Notes under the pieces: model-generated | Database searches by the model: none | What the model saw: the letters and a program-made list of their open reading frames with translations, nothing else | What the model was told of the DNA's origin: nothing | Made by a program: the position numbers and the translations under genes | Shown: piece by piece, positions 45,809 through 53,944 of the stretch | How the letters are laid out: each line of letters starts with the position of its first letter | Numbering within the stretch: position 1 is the first letter of the stretch | From: Wolbachia endosymbiont of Ctenocephalides felis wCfeJ | GTDB taxonomy: Bacteria > Pseudomonadota > Alphaproteobacteria > Rickettsiales > Anaplasmataceae | Direction: 5' to 3' | Assembly (NCBI RefSeq): GCF_012277315.1 | Contig: NZ_CP051157.1 | Location: 845,279-909,278, forward strand | Length of the DNA: 64,000 nt

Positions 45809-46903
45809 ATGAAGATAAATAAATTGAATAATGAAAAATTAGAGATATGGTTGAGCCTAGCTAGGGCTTTAGGACCAACGAAGTTTTATAGTGTGCTAAG
45901 GGCGTGTGGATCGTTGGAGGAAGCATTAAAATATCTGAATGGGCTTACTAACGATAAAAAGATATATAGCATTCAAGATGCACGAAAAGAAATCGATAGT
46001 GCGGAAAAAATTGGAGCTAAAATCATACCTGCATGTGATCCAGATTACCCTGACATTTTAAGAAATATACCGGGTTGTCCTGCTGTAATAACTGCACTTG
46101 GCGATGTGTCGTTATTAAGTCGTGAGATAATTGCAATAATCGGTGGTCGTAATTCTTCGGTGAATGGGAGAAATTTTGCCAGCAAGCTGGCACTTGATTT
46201 GAGTGAAGCAGGGTTCATTGTTGTTTCTGGGCTTGCAAGGGGAATCGACACTGCAGCGAACAGTGTGATATACAAAAATCATCCTACCATTGCTGTTACA
46301 GCAAGTGGAATTGATGTAGTGTACCCAAAAGAAAATTCTGATCTATACAAGAAAATCACTGAAGATGGTGGATTGGTTATAACTGAGCTTCCATTTGCAA
46401 CTAAACCAAAGCCTCAGTATTTTCCTCAAAGGAATCGTATTATATCTGGTTTATCACTCGGTGTAACAGTGATTGAAGCATCAAAAAGTTCCGGTTCTTT
46501 AATAACAGCAAATTTTGCTTTGGATCAGGGAAGGGAAGTGTTTGCAGTTTCTGGTTTTCCTTTGGACTTGCGCTCTAGTGGTAGCAATTATTTAATTAAG
46601 AATGGTGCTAAACTTATCGAATCCGCTGACGATATAATAGAGAGTATTAGGTTTAGTTTACCTCCTCGGCAAAAGAGCCTATTTGATATTGAGCACGTTA
46701 ACCAGGAAAATGGGAAACAGAAAAAATTGCAACAAGCAAAGTCCGTTATAGTGAGTCATATCAACTCAGTACCCATTGATATAGATGAGCTTATCTTAAC
46801 AAGTGGACTGTCCACAAATTTGGCTTTAATGGCTCTCTTAGAACTGGAGCTGGAAAGTAAAGTAGAGCGTTCACCAGGGAATAAGGTGTCAATAATTTTC
46901 TGA
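45809..46903 (+). CDS. dprA: DNA processing protein DprA
   Basis: DprA loads RecA on incoming single-stranded DNA and also occurs in non-transformable bacteria. The 364-residue protein (ATG at 45809, with an alternative TTG at 45791) has a SAM-like N-terminal domain and the Rossmann fold core IIGGRNSSVNGRNFASKLA, VVSGLARGIDTAA and NRIISGLSLGVTVIEA. The C-terminal winged helix is PIDIDELILTSGLSTNL. All domains look complete. It converges with the glycerol-1-phosphate dehydrogenase gene with 9 bases between. Confidence 0.93.
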   Translation: MKINKLNNEKLEIWLSLARALGPTKFYSVLRACGSLEEALKYLNGLTNDKKIYSIQDARKEIDSAEKIGAKIIPACDPDYPDILRNIPGCPAVITALGDVSLLSREIIAIIGGRNSSVNGRNFASKLALDLSEAGFIVVSGLARGIDTAANSVIYKNHPTIAVTASGIDVVYPKENSDLYKKITEDGGLVITELPFATKPKPQYFPQRNRIISGLSLGVTVIEASKSSGSLITANFALDQGREVFAVSGFPLDLRSSGSNYLIKNGAKLIESADDIIESIRFSLPPRQKSLFDIEHVNQENGKQKKLQQAKSVIVSHINSVPIDIDELILTSGLSTNLALMALLELELESKVERSPGNKVSIIF

Positions 46904-46912
46904 TTGTTCTTG

Positions 46913-48346
46913 CTACAAAACTTCACTTTCTTCTATTATGCAGTGAGCCAAGTCAAGAAAGGTGAACCTGTCTCTTGTTGCAAATGCAAGATTGACCACT
47001 TTGCAATATTGCTCTTTGTTCCAACTTAGGTGCTCTGGCAAATGTGGAATTGATAAATCTTCAAATATTTTCTGTAGGCGTTTTGCAGGCAGTAAATTTT
47101 GTTTAATCAAGCTGGAAATATTATTCCATTCTTTATGAAGGATCCCTCCAATTTTTTGCTGCAGAATTTGCTTATGTTTTAAAATTTTTATAAATTCGGT
47201 ATTGCCAAAGTACTCTGCTAAATCTTCTGTCATCCCAGTGCCCAGACACTGGGATCCATACTTTATTTTCTGGATTCCAGCGTCACGCGCTGGAATGACA
47301 CCAGAGTAGTTTATTGGTTTCATGGTAGGATTTTGTATTGATAATATCTTTTCCTGCAAATTAGCCATGGTGAGCGTTGTAACAGCAATTTTTTCACCAT
47401 GTAGTGAAGAATAATCTTTTGTTACCATTTCCATTGCATGAGCTATCATATGCTCTCCTTGGCTTGCAGAATGGCTACCTTTTGATATTGCCATTCCCAG
47501 TCCTGAGATTAGTAAGGCTTCCATAAGCAATAAGACCACTTTTTTACTTCTTTTTGCAAGTGCTAGGTGCTCTCTAAGCAAAATTTTCTCCAGATCGCGA
47601 ACAAGTGCGAAAGGTAATGCATTATATTCTGTGCCAAGTAGCAGATGAGATAATAGCCAATCGGCTTCTACTGTTGAACGACAGATAAAATCCGCAAATC
47701 CGCTTAATGTAAGGCACAGTGGTGCATTGGCGATTATATTGATGTCAATGTATACTGCCTTGGGAAGATGTGCTGCGAACGATTTTTTATGCCCATCTAC
47801 TAATACTGAAGCATTTGCAGAGGTATAGCCGTTCATAGAAGCTGCTGTTGGGAACGATATGTAATCTTTTTTCTCGAGGTAGCTTGCATACTTGCAAATA
47901 TCATTAACAGTGCCGCTACCAAATGCAACTATTAAGTCGTTATCTTTTGCCTTGTTTCTAACTAGATTGACGGTTTCGAGAGAAGCAACACTGTTCGGTG
48001 TCGTTTCTCTACCTGGTGTCATTCCAGTGCTTGACACTGGAATCCATACTTCTTTTTTTTGGATCCCAGTGTCGGAGCACTGGGATAACAGAATTTTGGA
48101 AGCATCCGAGATGATATAGGATTTTGCAAGAGGCCTAATGGTATTACTAGGAACAATTAGATGAGAGATTTTATTAAGTACGTTTTTATTCAAAAGCTCT
48201 ACCGTATTCTCGTCTGCAACTAAGAAAATATCATTTCCGTGTTGTGTGCATATTTCATAGATATTGTCAACGAGGTGATGATCTACTATTACTTCCCTTA
48301 TAAGAGTTTGCTTGGCTTGGTGTAATATTTGCTTTAAATAGTGCAT
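46913..48346 (-). CDS. sn-Glycerol-1-phosphate dehydrogenase family protein with two in-frame repeat insertions
   Basis: The 477-residue protein belongs to the EgsA/AraM family, which reduces dihydroxyacetone phosphate to sn-glycerol-1-phosphate. It has the NAD-binding FGSGTVNDICKY, FPTAASMNGYTSANAS, and metal ligands consistent with the family: Asp219 (SGFAD), His299 (SQGEHMIAHAM) and His316 (LHGEK). Two stretches, about residues 89-113 and 347-374, come from palindromic elements and explain why it is longer than usual (about 400). The catalytic residues are outside both insertions. Glycerol-1-phosphate is the archaeal-type enantiomer, so its role here is unclear. A 3-dehydroquinate synthase-like reading is less likely. 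Confidence 0.85.
   Translation of the reverse strand: MHYLKQILHQAKQTLIREVIVDHHLVDNIYEICTQHGNDIFLVADENTVELLNKNVLNKISHLIVPSNTIRPLAKSYIISDASKILLSQCSDTGIQKKEVWIPVSSTGMTPGRETTPNSVASLETVNLVRNKAKDNDLIVAFGSGTVNDICKYASYLEKKDYISFPTAASMNGYTSANASVLVDGHKKSFAAHLPKAVYIDINIIANAPLCLTLSGFADFICRSTVEADWLLSHLLLGTEYNALPFALVRDLEKILLREHLALAKRSKKVVLLLMEALLISGLGMAISKGSHSASQGEHMIAHAMEMVTKDYSSLHGEKIAVTTLTMANLQEKILSIQNPTMKPINYSGVIPARDAGIQKIKYGSQCLGTGMTEDLAEYFGNTEFIKILKHKQILQQKIGGILHKEWNNISSLIKQNLLPAKRLQKIFEDLSIPHLPEHLSWNKEQYCKVVNLAFATRDRFTFLDLAHCIIEESEVL
47229..47299 (-). repeat. Palindromic element inside the glycerol-1-phosphate dehydrogenase gene, copy 2
   Basis: Arms 47229-47258 and 47271-47299 are largely complementary around a 12-base loop. 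Total length is 71 bases, the same as the gdh copy. The two arms have diverged (TGCCCAGACACTGGG against CAGCGTCACGCGCTGG), each remaining self-palindromic. The frame stays open. Confidence 0.85.
48018..48089 (-). repeat. Palindromic element inside the glycerol-1-phosphate dehydrogenase gene, copy 1
   Basis: Arms 48018-48046 and 48060-48089 flank a T-rich 13-base loop. Total length is 72 bases. It encodes residues such as SDTGIQKK and WIPVSSTGMTPG, the same peptide as in gdh and ddl. Confidence 0.88.
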
Positions 48347-48388
48347 AAGATGTCTACAATATAGTAATATCAGTATTTCAAGGTTGAT

Positions 48389-49594
48389 ATGAAGATTGAC
48401 CCTGTAGAACTAACTAAGAAATTGATTTCTTTTAAGAGTATAACACCAAGGGATAATGGAGCAATAGAGCATATAGCAGCAATTCTCAAGAAAAGTGGTT
48501 TTGACTGTAGGATTTTAGAGTTTGGTGATAGTGAAACTAAGGTCAAAAATCTATATGCTAAATATATAAATGGGGTGCCAAACTTATGTTTTGCGGGCCA
48601 TGTTGATGTTGTACCGCCAGGCCAATTGAAGGATTGGCAGTCCGATCCGTTTAAGCCGGAAGTGAGGGATGGAATGTTGTATGGAAGAGGAGCATCTGAC
48701 ATGAAAAGTGGAGTAGCCGCATTTATTACTGCCATGGTAAATTTAATTGAGGAAAAGTTTCAATTCAATGGTTCAATAAGTGCATTGATTACCAGCGCTG
48801 AAGAGAGTACGGAAGAATATGGAACAAAGGCAGTTTTAGAATGGATGGAAAGTAAGCAAAAAAAGATAGATTATTGCATAGTTGCTGAGCCAACCAGTAG
48901 CGAGAAACTAGGTGATACTATAAAAATAGGCAGAAGAGGTTCTGCAACATTCAAATTAATTTGCCATGGAAAACAAGGGCACGTTGCCTACCCAGACTTG
49001 GCTGATAATCCAATATATAAGATGATGTCGATATTAGATAAGGTGAAAAATACTACTTTTGATCATGGTAATAGATATTTTCAGCCTTCAAATTGCGAGA
49101 TTACTACTATTGATGTTGGAAATGATACCGACAATCTAATACCTGATTCAATAACTGCAAACTTCAACATTCGTTACAACAATATGCAAACACCTGGCGG
49201 TTTATATAAGTTAATTGATGAAATATGCTCCAGTGTGACTAACGATTATAAACTCTCCATGTATAACAGTAGGGACGCTTTTCTCTCTACTCCCGAGAGG
49301 GATACTGATATTATGCTTGATGCAATAAATAAAGTTACCAATATCGACGCTGTACTGAGCACAAGTGGCGGCACATCTGACGCTGCATTTATCAAAGATG
49401 TTTGCCCAGTGATTGAATTTGGGATGATCAATAAAACTGCACATCAGGTAAACGAATGCGTGTCAGTGGACGATATACACAAATTGACAACTATATATAA
49501 GGAATTTATAAAAAACTATTTCTACCCCACTAATAAAATATTAAATCAAATTAATGTAATTGGTAATATACCTGATGGTCCATTGCTAGCTTGA
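48389..49594 (+). CDS. dapE: Succinyl-diaminopimelate desuccinylase DapE
   Basis: DapE frees LL-diaminopimelate, a precursor of lysine and the wall peptide. The 401-residue M20-family metalloenzyme has CFAGHVDVVPPG (zinc His and catalytic Asp), GRGASDMKSGVAAF, SAEESTEEYGT with the catalytic Glu, and STSGGTSDAAF near the C-terminus with FGMINKTAHQVNE. Domain order and length are normal. It diverges from the glycerol-1-phosphate dehydrogenase gene with only 42 bases between starts, so the two promoters must overlap or lie inside genes. Confidence 0.95.
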   Translation: MKIDPVELTKKLISFKSITPRDNGAIEHIAAILKKSGFDCRILEFGDSETKVKNLYAKYINGVPNLCFAGHVDVVPPGQLKDWQSDPFKPEVRDGMLYGRGASDMKSGVAAFITAMVNLIEEKFQFNGSISALITSAEESTEEYGTKAVLEWMESKQKKIDYCIVAEPTSSEKLGDTIKIGRRGSATFKLICHGKQGHVAYPDLADNPIYKMMSILDKVKNTTFDHGNRYFQPSNCEITTIDVGNDTDNLIPDSITANFNIRYNNMQTPGGLYKLIDEICSSVTNDYKLSMYNSRDAFLSTPERDTDIMLDAINKVTNIDAVLSTSGGTSDAAFIKDVCPVIEFGMINKTAHQVNECVSVDDIHKLTTIYKEFIKNYFYPTNKILNQINVIGNIPDGPLLA

Positions 49595-49654
49595 GGTATC
49601 TTCTGGATTGGTAGAACTGACTAATTAGAAAAATTCTTAAAGGATAAAGAAAAC

Positions 49655-49683
49655 TTGCATATAAATTCATCATGGTATAAAAT
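49655..49683 (+). promoter_or_regulatory. Possible promoter of the peroxiredoxin-trxB pair
   Basis: TTGCAT (49655-49660), 17-base spacer and TAAAAT (49678-49683) lie 30 bases before the peroxiredoxin start. The match is moderate. Confidence 0.35.
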
Positions 49684-49713
49684 TACAGTTGTTTTAAAAT
49701 GAAGAGGTTGTTT

Positions 49714-50313
49714 ATGAATCTTGTGACAAAATCTGCTATCGATTTTACTACTCCGGCTGTTCTCTCTGACGGAGAAATGGTTGATGACTTTTGTCTGAGT
49801 AAGCATGTAAAAGGTAAGTATGCTGTCCTTTTTTTCTATCCACTTGATTTCACCTTTGTCTGTCCAACTGAGTTAATATCGTTTAGTAACAAAATAGAGG
49901 ATTTTTCAAAACGTGATGTCGAAGTTATAGGAGTAAGCGTAGATTCAAAGTTCTCACATCATAAATGGCGAGAAACTCCAGTTAATGATGGTGGTATTGG
50001 AGGAATTAGCTACACTTTGGTGTCTGATATCAAAAAGTCTATATCAAGAGATTATGGAGTATTACACGATGACTCAGTTGCACTGAGAGCAACTTTCGTT
50101 ATCGATGATGAGTTTATCGTGCGTCATCAGTCGATAAATGATTTGCCTTTAGGACGTAATATCGATGAGTTTATTAGAATTATTGATGCAATTAAGCATA
50201 ACAAAAAGCATGGTGAGGTATGTCCAGCAGGGTGGAAGAAAGGTAAGCCAGCAATGCAGGCAAGCGATGAAGGAGTAGCCGACTATCTAAATTCATATAG
50301 TGAAGAATTATAG
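49714..50313 (+). CDS. Typical 2-Cys peroxiredoxin (AhpC/TSA family)
   Basis: The enzyme reduces hydrogen peroxide and organic peroxides. The chosen ATG at 49714 has GAGG a few bases upstream, and an upstream ATG at 49699 is an alternative. The 199-residue protein has the peroxidatic Cys in FTFVCPTEL near residue 51 and the resolving Cys in GEVCPAGW near residue 172. It is therefore a typical 2-Cys enzyme. trxB starts on the next base after its stop, so its reductant is likely thioredoxin recycled by that enzyme. Confidence 0.95.
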   Translation: MNLVTKSAIDFTTPAVLSDGEMVDDFCLSKHVKGKYAVLFFYPLDFTFVCPTELISFSNKIEDFSKRDVEVIGVSVDSKFSHHKWRETPVNDGGIGGISYTLVSDIKKSISRDYGVLHDDSVALRATFVIDDEFIVRHQSINDLPLGRNIDEFIRIIDAIKHNKKHGEVCPAGWKKGKPAMQASDEGVADYLNSYSEEL

Positions 50314-51279
50314 ATGGGGCAACTTAGTACAAAAGTTCTTATTATTGGCTCTGGAGCAGCGGGTTATTCTGCTGCTATATATGCAGCACGTGCGAACTTG
50401 GAGCCGATTGTAATAACAGGAATGCAACCTGGTGGTCAGCTTATGATTACTACAGATGTTGAAAATTATCCCGGTTTTATTTCGATACAAGGTCCAGAGC
50501 TTATGGAGCAAAAGAGGTTGCATGCAGAGAAAGTTGGGGCAAGAATAATAGATGATGAAATAAAGAGTGTCGAACAACTTGACGGCTCTAATGAACATAG
50601 GTTTAAGTCTTTCGGTAATACTCACGACTATTATTCAAATGCAGTTATAATTGCATCTGGTGCGCAAGCGAAATGGCTTGGACTGGAGAGTGAAAAGAAA
50701 TTTCAAGGTTACGGAGTCTCAGCATGTGCAACTTGCGATGGTGCATTTTTTAGGAATAAAATTGTAGCTGTTGTAGGTGGTGGAAATACTGCTGTTGAAG
50801 AGGCGATATTTTTAACTCGATTTGCCAAAGAAGTTATATTAATACATAGGCGCGACAAATTAAGAGCAGAGAAAGTAATGCAAGATAGACTCTTTAAAAA
50901 CGATAAGATAAGAGTCATCTGGAACCATACTGTGGAGCAAATTCATGGAGAAGAAAATCCAAAAAAAGTGATTGGCATTAAAATTAAATCAACGGAAACC
51001 GATAAAATCCAGGAATTGAAACTGGATGGGGTATTTATTGCCATTGGGCATGCACCAAATACAAGTGTTTTTAAGGGCTTTGTTAAAATGGATGAGCAGG
51101 GTTATATAATTACAAAACCTGGAACAACTTTAACTAGTAGAGCAGGGGTGTTTGCTGCAGGTGATGTTCAGGATAAAATATATCGCCAGGCAGTAGTTGC
51201 CGCAGGAACTGGGTGCATGGCTGCACTTGATGCAGAAAAATTTCTAGAATGTGTAAGTGATCAAAGAGTTAAAAAATAG
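50314..51279 (+). CDS. trxB: Thioredoxin reductase
   Basis: TrxB passes electrons from NADPH to thioredoxin. The 321-residue flavoprotein has the FAD motif GSGAAGYSAAIYAARA at residue 9, the redox-active CATCDG near residue 137 and the NADPH motif VVGGGNTAVEEA. The C-terminal FAD motif is FAAGDVQDKIYRQAVVAAGTG. It begins directly after the peroxiredoxin stop with no gap, so the pair is one redox operon. The Gly-rich early motif lacks the common PAG but keeps the flavin contacts. Confidence 0.96.
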   Translation: MGQLSTKVLIIGSGAAGYSAAIYAARANLEPIVITGMQPGGQLMITTDVENYPGFISIQGPELMEQKRLHAEKVGARIIDDEIKSVEQLDGSNEHRFKSFGNTHDYYSNAVIIASGAQAKWLGLESEKKFQGYGVSACATCDGAFFRNKIVAVVGGGNTAVEEAIFLTRFAKEVILIHRRDKLRAEKVMQDRLFKNDKIRVIWNHTVEQIHGEENPKKVIGIKIKSTETDKIQELKLDGVFIAIGHAPNTSVFKGFVKMDEQGYIITKPGTTLTSRAGVFAAGDVQDKIYRQAVVAAGTGCMAALDAEKFLECVSDQRVKK

Positions 51280-51381
51280 AAAATATACTAGATAGCTCTT
51301 TTTGAAAGGAAATAAAGGTTCATTGTTATTTTCTTTTTTTTATTGTATGGTGATATTAGTGAGTTATTAGGAGGATTTGAT

Positions 51382-52995
51382 ATGTCTAATTTAGATGAAT
51401 CAACAAAAAAGTTATTTGGCGCTATTGATGCTGAAAACCTAGAAGATTTTAAGCAAGCTCTGGCAGAAGGTGCAGATGTTAATGCGTTTGATGATGGATA
51501 TACACCACTAATGACTATTATTATAAGTAACAATAACAGCCCTATATGCTTGAAAATGATGATGTTACTTTTACAGCATCAAGATTTAAATGTTAATATT
51601 CAAGAGCCTAAAGAAAATAATACAGCTCTACATCTAGCCTTCCGCATGGAAAATAGGAATTTTGTACAGATATTATTTACACATCCTAATTTGAATTCAG
51701 ACATTAAAAATGATTATAATGATTGTTATGGGATGAACAGGAGTTATACTCCCAAAGAATATGTTGAACAAATTGGAAGAGAACAGAGAAAAGACTTCTC
51801 GCATCTTACAGTAGAAACACAAAAAGCACAAAAAGGAAAGCAGTTATTAGATGCTCTTGCTGGCAAAAGCATTTACCAAGCGAAAATGCTTTTGAGCCAA
51901 AAGCTTAATCCTAACTGCTGGGAAAGAAACAAAAATGGAGAAATAGAAACACCACTTAGCCTAATTATCAAATCGTGTTTACAAATAGTAACGAGAAATA
52001 AAGAAGAAGTACTGACTAAACTTTTAAAACATAAAGAGCTAGATTTTAGTCAAATGAAACCAATACAAGCTATAGAGCAAAATCCACGGTTAAAACAAAT
52101 AATCAAACAAGCTATGACAGAGCAATTGACTGATGCCATTAATAGCAAGGATTTAGATGATGTGAAAAAATTAGTAGAAGATAATCGCTTTATGAATTAT
52201 GCAATTGTTGTTGTTGCGTTGAAAGATGTTGGCGATCCAATTAAATCTATTAAGAATTATTTAAATGAAAAATTTCCTGCAAGTGTGGAACAGTCTTTAG
52301 CAGACATGAATGATACACCAGTAGGTTTTGAAGAGTTTGTACAAGAACTTGTAGACGAACTTGAAAAGGCAAAAGCTCAACTTGCAGAAAAGGAAAGAGA
52401 GCTGAATAGTATCAAACGGGCGAAATTGAATCAACAAACAAGAATGAGTGTTCTGACAGATCAAGTAATCCAACTGACTAGGGAAAAAAGTCAACTTGAA
52501 AATCTTAGAGATGAACTTGAAAGAACAAAGGCTCACCTTGCAAAAAAAGAGCAAGAACTGGACACGATTATACATAAAGAAGCAAATAGTGCAAGAGATT
52601 TGAACCAAGAAAAACAAGAAAAACGAATAAGGACTCTTACTAATCAGGTAAATCAACTTACTAAAGAAAATGCTCAACTTCGAGCTCAAAACCAAAATTT
52701 TAAAAACAAAAAATCCTCAGAGGCAAGCGCTCCTGGTAAAAGGCAAAGTAACCACGCTTCTGTATTTTTTATATTGTCTGGGGCATTTACTGTTGGCGCA
52801 TGTTTAACAATACCTGACTTGGAAATATGTATTCCGCTTGCTGTTGTTGCACTGGGCCTTTTTTTAATAGGGTGTTATCTTTTATGCAAGAAAAATGAGC
52901 AAGACATAGGACCTAGTGGCATTACTGATAATCCTCGAATTAAAATGGTTTTGGCTTCTTCTCCAAGCTCTTCTGAAAATTTTTATACATGTTAA
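51382..52995 (+). CDS. Ankyrin-repeat protein with coiled coil and C-terminal membrane helices
   Basis: The ATG at 51382 follows a strong AGGAGG. The 537-residue protein has ankyrin repeats at about residues 8-110 (EGADVNAFDDGYTPLM, NNTALHLAF). A central helical region follows, then a long coiled coil at about 315-445 (repeated LTDQVIQLTREKSQLE type). Two hydrophobic helices lie at about 459-475 and 484-503, with a short tail ending in FYTC. The layout suggests a protein that inserts in a membrane and presents the ankyrin and coiled-coil parts to a partner. Ankyrin proteins are common candidate effectors in Wolbachia, but no secretion signal is visible. Its 3' end overlaps xerC by 56 bases, tail to tail. 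Confidence 0.85.
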   Translation: MSNLDESTKKLFGAIDAENLEDFKQALAEGADVNAFDDGYTPLMTIIISNNNSPICLKMMMLLLQHQDLNVNIQEPKENNTALHLAFRMENRNFVQILFTHPNLNSDIKNDYNDCYGMNRSYTPKEYVEQIGREQRKDFSHLTVETQKAQKGKQLLDALAGKSIYQAKMLLSQKLNPNCWERNKNGEIETPLSLIIKSCLQIVTRNKEEVLTKLLKHKELDFSQMKPIQAIEQNPRLKQIIKQAMTEQLTDAINSKDLDDVKKLVEDNRFMNYAIVVVALKDVGDPIKSIKNYLNEKFPASVEQSLADMNDTPVGFEEFVQELVDELEKAKAQLAEKERELNSIKRAKLNQQTRMSVLTDQVIQLTREKSQLENLRDELERTKAHLAKKEQELDTIIHKEANSARDLNQEKQEKRIRTLTNQVNQLTKENAQLRAQNQNFKNKKSSEASAPGKRQSNHASVFFILSGAFTVGACLTIPDLEICIPLAVVALGLFLIGCYLLCKKNEQDIGPSGITDNPRIKMVLASSPSSSENFYTC

Positions 52996-53944
52996 AAACA
53001 TCTTGATAATTTAGGTGAGTATAAACTTGGGTAGTTTCAAGGCTTGAATGGCCAAGCAGTTGTTGTATAGACCTTATGTCAACATTTTCCTGAAGCAAAT
53101 GAGTAGCAAAACTATGACGGAATGCATGTGGAGATAGGATTTCTGGCAAATTTAATATTCTTCTTATTTTCTGTAAACGATTAGCGACATAAGTTCTTTT
53201 CAATTTTTTTCCTCTTACTCCCACAAAAAGATATTGTTCTTCATTAGCAATGCCAAAATAGGGACAAGCTTTTATATACTCTTGTATGCACTTTTTTACT
53301 ACCGGAAGAATAAATACCTGCCTTTGTTTGTTTCCCTTACCCGTAATTATTAGGTTCTCGCCACTTACATCACTGACTCTAAGACTCAGCGCTTCACTGA
53401 TTCTCAGACCTGTACCATATAACAAAACAATAATTGCAATTTCTCTTTTTACTACCCAAGGTTTGCCAAGGTCAGATAACTTCACTACATGCTGGAATGA
53501 CAAAGAAGAGTGAGTCCCTTGCAAGTAATAGTTATGCAAGAAGAAGTCTACTAAAGTTTTTATATCAGATATTGATAATGCTTTAGGCAAAGTTTTTCTT
53601 TGAATCGGCCTTGATAGGGAAAATACAGCCTCATTGTTTATTTCATAATTGTTTTTTATATACCTGAAAAAATTTCTGATTACTGACAATGCACGAGTGT
53701 TAGATCTCGCATTCACGCCTCTCGCATAACGAAAGCTCAGCCAACTTCTGAGTTCAGGTACGCTCAATTTTTCTAAAGAGTCAACATTTACTTCTCCACC
53801 AATATGAGTACCGAGGAAATTTATAAAATCTTTCAAATCCCTCATGTATGATTCTAAAGTGTTAGGTGAGTAAGACCTATTGCACCTCAGCCACTCATGC
53901 CAATTTTCGATGATCGAACTGAGGTTATTTTTTGAAGAAGGCAT
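52940..53944 (-). CDS. xerC: Tyrosine recombinase XerC/XerD
   Basis: The recombinase resolves chromosome dimers at dif. The 334-residue protein has an N-terminal SAM-like domain (YSPNTLESYMRDLKDF) and the catalytic set: Arg in GTGLRISEALSLR, Lys in TGKGNKQR, HxxR in SPHAFRHSFATHL, His in LLGHSS and the Tyr in TQVYTHL. It is somewhat longer than usual (about 300), partly through a stretch around LQGTHSSLSFQHVV that contains a palindromic-element fragment. Assignment to XerC rather than XerD is not certain. It overlaps the ankyrin gene by 56 bases and lpd by 20 bases. Confidence 0.9.
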   Translation of the reverse strand: MPSSKNNLSSIIENWHEWLRCNRSYSPNTLESYMRDLKDFINFLGTHIGGEVNVDSLEKLSVPELRSWLSFRYARGVNARSNTRALSVIRNFFRYIKNNYEINNEAVFSLSRPIQRKTLPKALSISDIKTLVDFFLHNYYLQGTHSSLSFQHVVKLSDLGKPWVVKREIAIIVLLYGTGLRISEALSLRVSDVSGENLIITGKGNKQRQVFILPVVKKCIQEYIKACPYFGIANEEQYLFVGVRGKKLKRTYVANRLQKIRRILNLPEILSPHAFRHSFATHLLQENVDIRSIQQLLGHSSLETTQVYTHLNYQDVFNMYKNFQKSLEKKPKPF

